From Taiwanofungus camphoratus (Eukaryota > Basidiomycota > Agaricomycetes > Polyporales > Taiwanofungaceae): DNA of 64,000 nucleotides. The notes beneath the pieces were generated by a model. That model was not told the DNA's origin. It saw only the letters and a program-made list of their open reading frames with translations, and made no database searches. The translations under genes and the position numbers were made by a program. Where the stretch lies: positions 1 to 64,000 of the forward strand of contig CP021221.1 of assembly GCA_003999685.1 (NCBI GenBank). Reading direction: 5' to 3'. Shown here one piece after another: positions 46,480 through 58,312 of the stretch; position 1 is the stretch's first letter, and the number at the start of each line of letters is the position of its first letter.

Positions 46480-47061
46480 TCATCTATGGCCTCTGCCTTT
46501 TCCCTTCACCATCGTGAAGCCGTCCTCGTCTACTTCTGGCTCATGTTTTTGCGGTTTTGCCTGGTGGTCCATGAGCATCGGCGGCTCGTCCTGGCCACCA
46601 TCGTCTTCCCCGTCCTCGCCCTCGCTGTCGTCTTCCCAGTCACTATCCTCTACCGCACCCTCCTCCACCTGCAGCCTCTTCCCCTTTGCCTTATCCGCCT
46701 GCTCCTCAAACCTCAGCACAAGGTCGCTCCGCCCCGCGCCGATCTCCTCCCAGATGCGCACCACGTCCCGTGCGACGGCCTCGGCGCTGCCGTCCTCGAG
46801 CACGGTGTCGAACTCGTCCTCCGTGACCTGGAGCAGCGTGAGCTCGACGTAGGGGACGTCCGGCAGGGGGTCCTCTTGCTCGAACGCGTCGACGAGGACA
46901 GAGGCGAGCCAGGTGCGTTTCTCGCGGGACTCGGGGCCGCCCCAGTTCTGGTCGACGGCGATGCGGAGGGCGGGCCAGATGGCGAGGCGCGCAATCACGC
47001 CGCGGGCGAAGAGGACAGACTTGCTCGACGGAGAGGCAGTGGGCGCAATTGAAGCAGACAT
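46480..47061 (-). CDS. TSR2: Pre-rRNA processing protein Tsr2
   Basis: Chaperone that releases ribosomal protein eS26 from importin and delivers it to 90S pre-ribosomes. Intron-free, 193 residues. The WGG motif (DQNWGGPESREKRTWLASVLVDAFEQED) and the following VELTLLQVTEDEFD segment define the family. A long acidic tract (EDSDWEDDSEGEDGEDDGG) and a basic end (KGKGRGHR) follow, as in yeast Tsr2. The ATG at 47061 was chosen because MSASIAPTASPS begins just before the conserved region. Confidence 0.92.
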   Translation of the reverse strand: MSASIAPTASPSSKSVLFARGVIARLAIWPALRIAVDQNWGGPESREKRTWLASVLVDAFEQEDPLPDVPYVELTLLQVTEDEFDTVLEDGSAEAVARDVVRIWEEIGAGRSDLVLRFEEQADKAKGKRLQVEEGAVEDSDWEDDSEGEDGEDDGGQDEPPMLMDHQAKPQKHEPEVDEDGFTMVKGKGRGHR

Positions 47062-47354
47062 TCTGTGTGGACTCTGCAGAAAAACCGACACTAAATAAAT
47101 AAGTAGATCCCGAGATTTGATTGATCGGCACGTGATGCAGCTCGAGTTTTGCAGTCGTTGGCCGTTTTGTCTACTACCACTTACATTCATACAGGCGATT
47201 GTTGCAAGGAATTGATTCTACGTATACGACAGAATACTTCACTGTGAGTTCTCAAATATAGGAGCGAGGACGGTGATTCATTTGAGGCACATCGCTTAGC
47301 GTGCCTTTGATTCCAGTCTCGTTACATAGTAAATCGGCACTCATCAGAGACAAA
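47062..47354. promoter_or_regulatory. Divergent promoter, TSR2 / GRC3
   Basis: 293 bp between two divergent rRNA-processing genes, which could be co-regulated from it. No specific element was recognised. Confidence 0.45.
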
Positions 47355-49922
47355 ATGCTCAGCGCGGTCGCAGCTCGTAAAGCGCGGCTAGAAGGAAGGG
47401 TTTCTTCCGTCATCTCTCCCGCACCTGTTGTCTTACCTATACATGAATCATCACCTTTCCCTACTGAAGACCCTGCATCTGCACGGAAGCCGCCATCAAA
47501 GCGGAAACCAAAAGAACAGGCATTTAGAAAGCCAAAAAAGAAGACAAAGCAGCAGTACCAACACGTCGAGGAGAAGCGCACGAGATATTTCCAAGAAGAC
47601 GCATTCAAGACACAGGAGGACGTGATTATCGTGGACGACGAAGATTCTGACGTGTCTCAAGATGACATATCGGTCGACGGAGACCCTGGAGACGATGGCG
47701 TCTCCACGCCTCAAATCGCCCCGTTTACTGCCCCAGTGCAGCCTCTCCGAGCTGTGAACCGGAAGCGAGCGTGGTCTCCCAGTGCTCCCTTGCCTGATTC
47801 GTCAGACGACGATGAGAATGACAGGACAGGAGAGTGGGCAGAACCACCAGACCTAACCTTCTCAGCGCGGGTGCTCAACGATCGTCCCAGGGAGTCTCCG
47901 ATACCCACCAGTTTCCAGCCCATCCTGGACCAAAACACCTTCCATCTCACACTAGAAGAGATACGAGATCTCAACTTGCTTTCACCACAACTGGACAAGA
48001 AGGGAACACTTCTGGCCTTGTCTGGTGATGTGACGGTCACCCTGCTCGGCACATACACTCTAACCATCTTGCGCGGACACATATCCATCGCCGGCGTGAC
48101 ACTCTCCGCCTCGCGCAGTCCCCATTGCATATTCGCTCCGCGCTCGTTTCCTTTGCCCACCATACACGTGGTATCGAATGAAGGGCCCGATGACGAGGAC
48201 ATAGTTGACTTCTCTCCCCGACTTAGTCCCGCTGCTCTGGCAGCAGATGCAGTAGTTCTGCTGCAGGAGCTGCAAACGGGCGTCGAGGGACTTGGGCTGG
48301 TGTGCCGGTCATTCGACGGTTTTTTTTCGCCCGCACGATGGCAAGCTCACATCTCCATGCCCGATCTGGGTGTCCAAGGCGTCCATCTCGTGCGTCCTTT
48401 CCTCCCCCTATCTGTCACGCAATTGATTTAGATTCAACTTGTTTGTGAGGTCACACATGTGAGAGATGACCTTCCACTTATGACCGTCCCTCAATCTTGG
48501 GAAGATGCGATGTCCGCAGTGCTGCACAAGGATGTCGCAACCACGGAGCCAGACTACTCAAGACATGTTTATTTGATAAGAGGCCCAAAGAATTCCGGAA
48601 AAAGCACATTCGCAAGGATGCTTCTGAACCGACTAGTGACAAGGTATGTTTTCGAGTGTGATGTTCAATATGAGATGCCTATCCCTCTGCACAGATACCG
48701 CAGAGTCGCCTATCTCGAATGCGACCTCGGTCAGTCAGAGTTCACACCAGGAGGCATGGTGGCGTTGAACATCATCGACAAGCCCGTATTCGGTGCGTTC
48801 TCTAGTATCGGCTCGCCATTGTAACTAATAGAGGCTTCAGGTCCTCCCTTCACCCATCCCAGCCTCCCCCACACCGCGCACTACATCGGCGCCGCATCCC
48901 CGCGCTCCTCTCCGTCGCACTACCTCGACTCGATCCACGCGCTAGTGCAGTCCTACACCTTCGACATCCAGCACGCCGCTCTTCTCGCGGACACCGACGA
49001 CAATGAGCCGCCAGACGGCCGCATAGTGGACGTGATCCCCCTCGTCGTCAACACCATGGGCTGGACGAAAGGTCTCGGTGCTGATCTGTTACGCAAGGCC
49101 GAGGCGCTGATCGAGCCTTCGGATATCTTCGAGCTCGAAGTGCAGATCCCAGGCGAAGCGTGGGCAGCTCCTGGGTTTTTTGAGCCTTCCCGAAGTGATC
49201 CCTCCGTACTCGAAGGCCCTAGAGTACATCGAGTCCAGTGGACATCACCAGCCGCCCCGAGCCACTATACTCCAGCCGACCACCGTACATTGTCCCTGCT
49301 CTCCTACTTCCACGCCGTCTTCCCAGCCGATGCGGATCCCCTATCCCTTCACACGACGATTGCCGCATCCTGGAACACGGCGCTTCCGCTTTGTGCCCAG
49401 CCGCCTTACGAAGTAGATGCGAAGATCGCATTCGATGGCGTCGTTCTGGCGGGGACAGGCATGGAGGATGTCGTTCCCACGGAAGTGCGCATGGTTCTCA
49501 ACGGCGCGCTCGTTGGGCTGGTGTGCTGCGAGCCCGGCACGCTGGATGCCGATGAAGACGCCGCTGCAGACGACTCATCCGGACTTGTCCCGTACAAGCA
49601 GGGCGTGTCTCCCCCCTCCCCTCTCACCTCCACATGCCGCGGTCTAGCGCTCATCCGTGCTGTTGCACCGTCTCCCGCGTCCCCGCTCATGCACGTCCTC
49701 ACGCCTCTCCCGCCATCGTTTCTTGACAAAGCACGGCTGCTGGTCAAGGGCGAGCTAGAGCTCCCCGTCTGGGGTATGCTCGACTTCCGCACAGGCGACA
49801 GCGGCGACGTTGCAGGCGTCGAGCGTGGGAAGGTGCCGTACTTGAGGTGGGGAAAGGGTGAGGGGCTGGGAGGCGACCGTCGGCGAGTCAGACGGAACCT
49901 GATGCGACGCGCCCAGATGTGA
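47355..49922 (+). CDS. GRC3: Polynucleotide 5'-hydroxyl kinase Grc3
   Basis: RNA kinase that, with the nuclease Las1, processes ITS2 of pre-rRNA; also linked to Pol I termination. Exons 47355-48389, 48432-48643, 48695-48792, 48841-49922; 808 residues. The start MLSAVAARKARLEGR is typical of fungal Grc3. A Lys-rich then acidic N-terminal region (to about 200) precedes the beta-rich domain, the Walker A loop RGPKNSGKSTFARMLLN, YLECDLGQSEFTPGG, and VVNTMGWTKGLGADLL of the Clp1/Grc3 kinase core. Confidence 0.93.
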
Positions 49923-49991
49923 GTCACGTCAAACAGCACATGCTATCGAGAAACTGTACAGCTGCTCATGCACGGAGCCCGATCTCGCTGT

Positions 49992-50697
49992 CTATTCGAA
50001 CACGATGGCCATGTCTGCGCCCTTCGTGTCCAGCCATCTCCTCCACATGTCACGGTACTTCGGCGTCCACGGTACAGTGCGCATGAACACTTCTTCGTCG
50101 GTCAGCAGCCTCGTCATCCTGTATATCTCTTGTTGATCACGGACGCTGTAGTTCTTGACGAGTTTCCTGGCTTGCTTCAGAGAAGGGTGCAGCTAGGCGG
50201 CATGTCCGATCAATGTGTGCATGCACTGCTGAATCTGGATGCTCACAGGTCCACGAAATACCATCCGGTGCCATTTACAAAACACTCTTGCTGGTAGTTG
50301 ATATTCCGTTGCTTCCGCATCTCTCTCTATGCGTGTGCGATATTCTGGGAGAAGTCTGGGCACATAGTATTTCACAAGGGGCACTGTAGGTGGAGTCGAA
50401 TTCGCATCCGAGGGGCCTAAGTCCAGGCGATATCGCTCGGACGATCTCCAGTAATCCGTCTCTTCCTCGGCAGTTGCATAGCGGAAACGTGACTGAGAGA
50501 AGGGCACACTGAGTTGCGACAAGAAACCGCCGACACTTGACACAGCTTTGCTTGCCCAGACCTTCAGGTGGCCGCTATACAAAATCGTCAATGGCCAAGG
50601 TGCGGTATGTTTTCTTCTCCAGTATCTTATGAGCAGCATACCAGTCGGGATAGTGAACGGCCAAATTATGACGATGATACGAGCAAAGGTTCGACAT
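49992..50697 (-). CDS. Unrecognised small conserved-looking protein
   Basis: A spliced gene can be assembled: exons (minus) 50697-50642, 50574-50286, 50192-49992, giving 181 residues. Introns have GT-AG ends and keep phase. The product is basic with aromatic-rich helices: LAVHYPDW, LKVWASKAVSSVGGFL, EETDYWRSSERYRLDLGP, LVKYYVPRLLPEYR, and a terminal TVPWTPKYRDMWRRWLDTKG. The composition would fit a small mitochondrial or membrane-associated factor, but I assign no family. The second donor (GTGTTT) is weak, so that junction is the least certain. Confidence 0.6.
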
Positions 50698-51444
50698 GTA
50701 CTTTCGACTGGCTGAGGTGGCGAGTGAGGTAGTGTAGAGTACGTGTTCAGAACGCTCCGCGTACCATCTGCACCTTGGCTAAGCCTAGTATATGAACCCG
50801 ATGCATAATGCGGAGTTTATGCAATGTAAGGATTTCTTGTTCTTGCTTCAGTTTTGTGCTGTTCACAAATGCAAAAATCGGGCACCGCGACTCATACCGA
50901 GTCAGGCTGGAACCATGCTTGTGCAATGCTGAAGCCATGAGGCAAGCCTCAACGAGATCTGTGGATATTCCGCGTGCGAGTGTTTCATTTCGAGTACCAA
51001 ATTGCCAACATATGAACGGCGATCGCAATGTTGAGGAAGTCTTGTAACAGACTTGAAGGTGATCGGAATCAATTTGGATTCATGTCACTGTGTGGCACGC
51101 CACCATTGATATTCCTCAATCCCTCCAGTTCTGACATGAGATGTTACTGGTTGACATACCACTAGATTTTGCGTAGCTCCTGTAGTTGAAGGACGCTATG
51201 AAAAGTAAAGAGGAGGACAGCCAGGACCTGAACCTGGTTCGTCGAGTTATAACATGCATGCAACGTGCGACTGCCTCGTGTTAGAAGCACCCCCTTCAAC
51301 AGCATTAGTGAGGGATATTTCGAGTCGTTCAAACTCAGTGGCAGCATGAGGGTAATAAATCTATTCTCCATCCAGTAAGTAACACATAAGACATTGACCC
51401 AATGCACGTCAGCACAAAACCTACTAGTAAACGTTGACTATAAT
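50698..51444. other. Intergenic, unknown gene to F-box gene 2
   Basis: About 750 bp with several short frames that have no codon bias or recognisable product. Nothing else seen. Confidence 0.5.
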
Positions 51445-53251
51445 CTATTCAGCACTATTCAGCACTGTTGTCTCATGAGGCGTAACTGCCGAACGTGATC
51501 TTAGCAAACGATCCACCTCCTCCCATCTATCAGAATAACGACACCGGGCCTCCCAAAGCTCGAAATAATAGCCCTCCGTTTCATTGTGTGGTTCGATCAA
51601 GGTGACATTATACCTGCACTCTTGGAGCAGCGGGAACATCAAAGACAATGCCAATGCGACGGACGCTGGCTCACCGGCGGGGGAGCTCCCTACAGATAAC
51701 GTCCGTAGAACCGACTGAGAACTCTGTGAGCCAGAGGATGGAGCAATGGGTTGTTGTGGTAGGATAGACGCATCGAGACTAATAGCAAGTGAATGCAACC
51801 GTGGACAACGCTCCGAGAGGTACCGTAGGCCTTCCAGTGTCACCTCATAGTCATCGGGGTTAAAAGTAACATAACGAGGTGCCAATACAAGCTCTTCAAG
51901 GTGAGGAAATGCCGACGCAATGTCAGCAAGTGTCGCATCGTCCAACTTCAGGAATCGCGAATGGATGATGAGAATACGTAGTCCATGTAGCCGAAACAGG
52001 GGGCGTATCGTGCCCGCATCGATGATAAATTTTTTGCTCTCTTGAGGGTCAATGAGTTCGATTTCATCCGAAAAGTCTACCGGCTGATAGTCGAATTGCA
52101 CGTGCTTCAGTGTGCGTCGATTGGAAGCAATGGCAAGATGTTGCCGAAGCATGAGCGATGTTGGACGCTCCTGATAAGCAAGCCAGAACACAGAAAGGTC
52201 TCTTGATTGTATTGGCATGAGCAGGACAAGACTATTGACGTCTAAGTTTGTGACAGCAAGCTTGAGGGACTCCAGAGCGGGAAGGTAAGGGCCTTGATTG
52301 CCTTCACAGCAAGAAGATATTCGGACGCCAGGGTCGATGCTCAATTCGGCGATCCTCAGCCTAGGCATGCTCAATAGAAGCTTGAGCATACACGCCGAAA
52401 TGCAATGAGGAAAAGCCAGTTCCTCCAGCTGCATTCGTAGCTTTAATAACAAGTCATACAGGGGGATTTCGTGATCGTTCGAGTGGTGACCCAAAGTTAC
52501 GACCAGCGACTTTAGGGATGGGCACCTTTTTCGCATTGTTTCAATGACACCACAAGGAAGAGGAACATGATTATTGCCTTCAATGTGGATTTTCTCCAAG
52601 ACTGGTGAGAAGAATGCTGCTATGCACGGAAACATTATCGGTCGACGATCTTCCCACGTCAGTGTTTGTAGGCAAGGAAACGGGTAAAGATCCGACGTGA
52701 GCCCGCCGGAGAACTCATACAGGGACAGCGATGCAGGGAGACTGGCTCCACTCCAAGAAAAATGTTTAACGCGGGAGGAATAGAACATCCATCGATCGAA
52801 CTGGGACGGAGGTACTCTTAGTTGTGGGCTGCCTTCCTAGAGAAAGAGTATGCCATGTCAATACCTGTCATTTGAACGGGTAACGATGGATGCATACCCA
52901 AATAGTATCCTTCAAATTTCCTCCAGACGAATCAAACCGACTCAGAAAGTCCGCCGCTTCTTTGGGGAGAGTCTGGATGAGCTGAGTCAAAGATCCAATC
53001 TCGAGCCATAAAGGATCCAGAGACGCGTCACAGAATGTGCGACATGTGCACGCGAGATTGACGAGTGAGTATCTGTCTTCGCCTGTGCCGTATAGATGTC
53101 GAATGACTTCGCGGAGGATTTCGTCGATGCTCAAACATCGAAAAGCAACGCTGAAAGGCGGTTTCGCTTGCAATCTGCGTTGAGACATCGGGTCGTAATG
53201 TACCAGGGCGGGAACAGTAACCGCGGTTTCTAGATGACACGCCTGAGCCAT
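51445..53251 (-). CDS. F-box/leucine-rich-repeat-like protein 2
   Basis: Exons (minus) 53251-52898 and 52836-51445; 581 residues. Paralogue of the protein at 36971-38672: shared FRCLSIDEILREVIRHLY, LVNLACTCRTF, FDRWMFY, ATLADIASAFPHLEELVLAP and the same intron position. Leucine-rich units run through the second exon. It lies 13 kb from its paralogue and in opposite orientation, so it is a dispersed and not a tandem copy. ATG at 53188 is an alternative start that better matches the paralogue's length. Confidence 0.8.
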
Positions 53252-54964
53252 ATGGGGACAACGACGAGAAACAGAAGAGAATAAAGAACAGAAATGCGGA
53301 CTGAGAGCAGACAGCTGAAGGGTCTGCGAGGTATTTATGGTGGGGTCGGCTATTTGTACATAGGCCACAAGATGGTACGCGAACAATGGCTTTGGCCCTG
53401 CAACAAACCCAGAATGATCAAGCCATGAGCAAGCAACCGGACAAGGTCAATGCGAACGCCGATAAAGGAATGCTGTGAAGGGCCCTGTCGCCAAGGCATT
53501 GCGTCACAATCGACGTGCCTCTATTCCACATATAAGTTCGGTCAGCTAATTCACCTCCATAATGAACGTGGATGGAAGAATTTCCCCCTTACCTGGCCAC
53601 CTGTAGTGTAACGAAGCAACTCTGGGTTTCGCTGCATGCTGGACAGGATTCGTATCATCATTTAGCTTGAATATACGCTCACTCGATTTGTTCAATCCGG
53701 CATGCTATAGCAAACTTATAAATGTCCTGAAGCGGATTCACACAATGGGGTTTTCTAATTGGAACTAATTACTCACCCGACAGTATTGTGAGCGGCAGTG
53801 ACTCCGTACAGGGGCTCGTAAGTCACCACAACGAAGAGGATGTCCGTCCAACGACAAACACGTCCGATAATCGGTCTACTTGTCTCTATGTATCCCAAGA
53901 GCCAGAGAAAGTATGCGGAGCGGGCCCAGCACTCTATGAGACAGCACTGTGCACTGTGCACGCAGGTACATCAAGCCGTGCATTATACAGTATTGTTGAA
54001 TGGCTCGTAGGGGTAGCTTGTTACACACCACGCACCATATCTACGATCCTGTAATAAGCTGTTTGTAATCGATCTAGGAACACGTCTAACACCGGATCGT
54101 GAAGCTCAAAGTCTTGACACACGTAAGCTATGGAAGCTATGAAGCAAAGGAGTCAACCCTGACTTGCCTCAAAATAGTTTTCCTGGACTACTGCCAGGGT
54201 TGCAGAAGAAGTTTTCGTTGAGGAAAACTGTAGCCTGAGTATCCCTGATCATTCAATGCTGCTACTTGCTGGCATGACAAGCATGTACACCAACTTGGCC
54301 GCAAGAGGACCTTCGCATCCTTCGGGACTAACGATGATGATAGTGGAAAAATGTGAATCGGATTGAACCAATGACCTTGAGGATTTCCACAACTGGAATC
54401 TCACATCAATTGGCGGCTAATTCTTCTTCCGAGTCATAGCATCACAATCTTCCATTCCATTCTCATTATTATGTACTATACTTACCACACACTCATGTAC
54501 TTACTGCTTATTCTGTTTATTTGCAGTACACTCCCTGGCCTGCTTGCGGCACTGTATCATCATGTAACACAGCCCGAGGCATCACGATTTTGTGGCTTCT
54601 GTTCGAGTCTCGACCCAGCTCGCAGTATACCATTGATACTGACAACAACAGTTCTGAACAAGATGCCTACCTGAATAAGACTTATTGTCTGTTTCAATAT
54701 CAGATGAACGAGTGCGTGATACCTCTTTAACGATGCAGTCTATACGCTGAGTGTATGTCAAGTCGTTGCCTTTCTGGCTATACATTACTTCTTGTGCACT
54801 CTACAAGAATAGATAGACGCCTACTGATCCTGATGAAAATCTTCGGCCGAAGGAAGTCTGATCTTGTCCATCTGCTTGAATGTTAATAGGGCACATATAT
54901 GTCTATTGAGGGTTCACGATGCAAATTGAAGGTAATAAAATGAAATCTCGCAGATGCGTTTGTC
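53252..54964. other. Gene-poor stretch
   Basis: 1.7 kb with only short frames (below 90 codons) lacking coding character, and slightly higher AT than neighbours. I see no RNA gene, transposon ends or repeats. Confidence 0.5.
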
Positions 54965-56350
54965 TTGTGTCCACCGCCTCGACTACTGGATACCAGAAGT
55001 CCAGCAGTGCTTCACGTCAGTATGAAATCTCGTTACGTTCAAGACTTTACAGACTTCCGTAAGTCCATCCTTACTGGGAAAATATATTACCTTCGGACTG
55101 AAAGTCGTATGGCGCCCCTTTTAGCCATGGCGTGGACTGGACATCATACATACAGGATTTCAATATGCATTTGAAGATATGAGATATGAGCTTGACGAGG
55201 TTAGTGTGTCGAGGTCGAGTTGACTCGCACCCGACAATTCAGAGTACATGCAGAAACTAAATACGCTGAAGACATTATGCGACCAACATCCTACATTTCT
55301 AGATTCATTCGTGGTAGGTGCAGAATACGGTAATAATAGAGCCCATCATGACACACAAGGTGACTCTAAGGACTTATACAGAGGTCAGTACCGAAGCCTG
55401 TAGTTTTTACACATAATGACTGGACGTGTGTGAGCAATGTGAGTACTTCCTTTTACCTCATCGCGCGCCGCTCAACATGCAGGTTCGGTCAGGCATTGAG
55501 CTTCGCCGTTGATCAGTACTACCTTGGTATCCAAAGATTCTCCGGTATTGATACCCCAGTTTTGAAACTGGATTCATGTACGTGTCATCATGGATGAATT
55601 ATGTTGATGTCTTGCGTTACTCGATGAGATTTGCGAAGACAGAATGACTAAGACTGGCATATGCATGATTTTTCTAGATTCCCTGGAAGATGTGTGGACT
55701 CACGAGCGCATATATATCTGGACGTCATCGAGGAGCTTGGGTATCCTCACACCCTTGATATAATTGATGGGAACTTCGAGGGCGTTCGCGATCCTTGTGT
55801 TCCGCCAGTCCCACGTACTAATTGTCCCGCAACCAAGACCAATGTCCCCCGTGGATCAAGGGGAGCATTCACGCATCTCGAATGTAAATTTCTACGCAAC
55901 GCTCGCGGCCAGTCGGTGATATCAGGAACCGTGGAAATGGGTAGCATTTGAGCGTTGTGCCCTCCAGTCCTCGGGCGACTTCAGGAGATCCATTTGGATG
56001 AGCGAATACGCTCCTTGTTCTTAGTCATATTTGAGGTTTGTTGTATCATGTATCTCTCGTTCTCGTCTCTGAAAGTCATAAAAATTTGCACAGGCACATC
56101 GTCATTTTCTAAGACAAAATTCATGTGGTCGGCACTGAATCATGTGCCTCACAAATCGAGACCTAGTCGCCCTGAATTACTGGCCTTCCCAGAACTTTCT
56201 GGTGGTATATTGGACTTGATGCAGAGCTTGCAAGAACCTGACTCATGTCCTACTCTCTCGGTAGCTTACCAAACTCTGAAAGTGATTCAAGGATCTGAGA
56301 CTGAGATTTGTCGTAATGACTCTAAAGCACGCTTGGAATGTCGAAAATAA
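54965..56350 (+). pseudogene. Possible decayed or unrecognised multi-exon gene
   Basis: Several short plus-strand stretches look exon-like and carry GT/AG borders. Examples are TLKTLCDQHPTFLDSFV near 55257-55312 with a GTAGGT donor, KPVVFTHNDWTCVSN near 55394-55440 with GTGAGT, FGQALSFAVDQYYLGIQRF near 55485-55545, and longer frames at 55661-55951 and 55955-56350. They could not be joined into one confident reading frame and match no family I know. Either a fast-evolving gene or a remnant. Confidence 0.25.
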
Positions 56351-56550
56351 GCGTCGAGTGGATGGACGGTATCACCACATTTGGCTCTGAGTAATATTTC
56401 AATGGCTCACATTCCCATATTGCTTTCAGTGCTTATCTTGTTTGCTCATGATGTCTACATACTGTCTAATTGTACAGTTGTTTCTATACTTCTATGTTGA
56501 GCTTTGAGAGAACGTAAAGTCCATGACATCTGTCATCCCTCCGAGCGACC

Positions 56551-57491
56551 TCAACTAGTGAACTTCTCTGAAGACGACGTTGGGTCGTCCGCGCCCTCCC
56601 GGACGATTGTCTTCACAGGGACCAGCCACGCCTCGCCCTCCTTGTCCTCCTCTTCGTCCACCTTGAACGTGTACTCTCTTACTTCGACGTTCGCCCACGG
56701 CGTGGCGGAGTTGCGGCCCTGCGTGATGTAGCGAAGGAGATCGCCGTGCGCGACGACCACGATGTCGCGCTCGGGGCGCGCGCGGAGCCAGCGGCGGTTC
56801 CAGCGGGCCCGCGCCTGCAGGGTGGCCACGTCCGCCGCGTAAAAGCCCGCCTTGGACGTCCAGTCTGGCGTCAGGTCACTGAAGTCGAGCCCGGCGTACT
56901 CGGGATCGGCCTCGAGAACTTCGCGAGGCTGCGCACGGTGCAGAAGGCATGGGTAAGGTAGAGGCAGTGTGAGCGGAACAGACGCACCGAGCCGATATCA
57001 CAAGGCAGGTTGTTGCACTAATCTGGGTGTCAGCATGCTCGGGACACAGCCTCCTCTCCCTCGCTATCCGCCTCATAAAGAGCCAGATGTATGATCGCGA
57101 CGTACCTCCTGCAGCTGCGGCAGCACTATGACCGCCTTGCCTTCGGCCTCCAGTCTCTTCTTCAACGTAGCGTAGCCGATGACGGTTGTCGACAGCGTGC
57201 GGCGCAGGCCGCTGGTAACAAGCAGCTCAGCTGACTTCTGGATAGTGTTCTGGGTGTCCACGTGCAGTGATGCAGCCTGCTCTCGGCCCCGCTTGGTGAG
57301 CGGGGCATCGTGGACTGAATCGAATTAGCCATGAGTGTACATTCCGAGAGTCAGTCACGTACTGGTGTAGTCTTCCTCCACGCTGTAAACGTTGTGAGCG
57401 TCGGAGAATCAGGAGACAAGGCTTTCGCTCACTTGTGTTCTGCCTGGGCATGGCGGGTAAGGTAGATGCGTTTCTCGGTCGCCTTGACCAT
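56551..57491 (-). CDS. Histidine phosphatase (phosphoglycerate mutase-like)
   Basis: Exons (minus): 57491-57433, 57382-57363 (20 nt), 57314-57106, 57017-56988 (30 nt), 56928-56551; 231 residues. The catalytic RHAQAEHN near the start carries the phosphorylated histidine. APLTKRGREQA, the SGLRRTLSTT arginine loop and the second histidine in VVVAHGDLLRYI complete the branch-1 histidine phosphatase active site. The substrate cannot be told; fungal relatives act on small phosphate esters. The C-terminal 40 residues are acidic. Confidence 0.88.
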
Positions 57492-58312
57492 CGTGGCTAT
57501 GGCAAGTTAGAGGTTGCTAGTACGGGGAACGATGAAGGTCGTTTAATGAGCGGTGACCACTACCTTTCATGTCAGGAACCGATATTTGTAGCCGTCCGCG
57601 CGGCTCCATCGATCGCACGATAGCGGACAAACGCCATAATTGCTAGTAGTAAGTGCTAGTTACAAGTACTTACACATTGATTCTGACTGGATAATCGTAC
57701 GAAAACATACGACGGCAAAAACCCGCACCAATCTTCCGCCTCATAACGGCGCATGTGCCTATAAGGCCATATGCACTTTTGTGAACGTTCGTATATAACA
57801 TTGGCACAAGTTGAGCATTCGCGGATCCTAGCTGCTCATATAATATGCTGTGCTGATATGAACTTGAAAGAGATTGACTCTGTCCTGGTACCGTGCTGGG
57901 CGCGGATACGCGGAGTTTCAGGTGCTGGCTCGGAAGAGACGCGCACAGGTAAGTATGTGGGTACAATGAAGCCGTTTTATGACTCGGATTCGTCGCACAA
58001 CATGATGGAAGAAGCGACGGTAGGTGCTCGAACCAGCTGTTACACTCTTTGGACCTCTCCAATGCCATTATTGGTGAGTCAGTAGGTGTGTAACGCATGA
58101 GCTATCATGTCATCAACGACAAGAACCACTATGAATATACAAAAATACACCATAGGACGCAAGCATACGCGAGCAGGAGGTACTATTCTCGGAAAGTAAA
58201 CACATCTTTCGAATTCAGAATGGAACCCATTGTTCAGATTGACCTTGGCCAGCCTTCCTCTTCCCTCAGAGTGCACAGCCTTATCTGCAAAATACGGCCC
58301 CGGCAAGATTCC
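57492..58312. other. Intergenic, phosphatase to unknown gene
   Basis: 820 bp. Short overlapping frames on both strands look random. Holds the promoter of the phosphatase gene; nothing else seen. Confidence 0.5.

Noticed and set aside
50747-51028. 93-codon minus-strand frame upstream of the F-box gene
   Set aside because: No recognisable product, no splice partners, and an equally long frame on the other strand.
51205-51290. tRNA-like stem-loop on the minus strand (CCAGG/CCTGG around a 7-base loop)
   Set aside because: The loop lacks the invariant A58, and no matching acceptor stem or D-arm could be found upstream.
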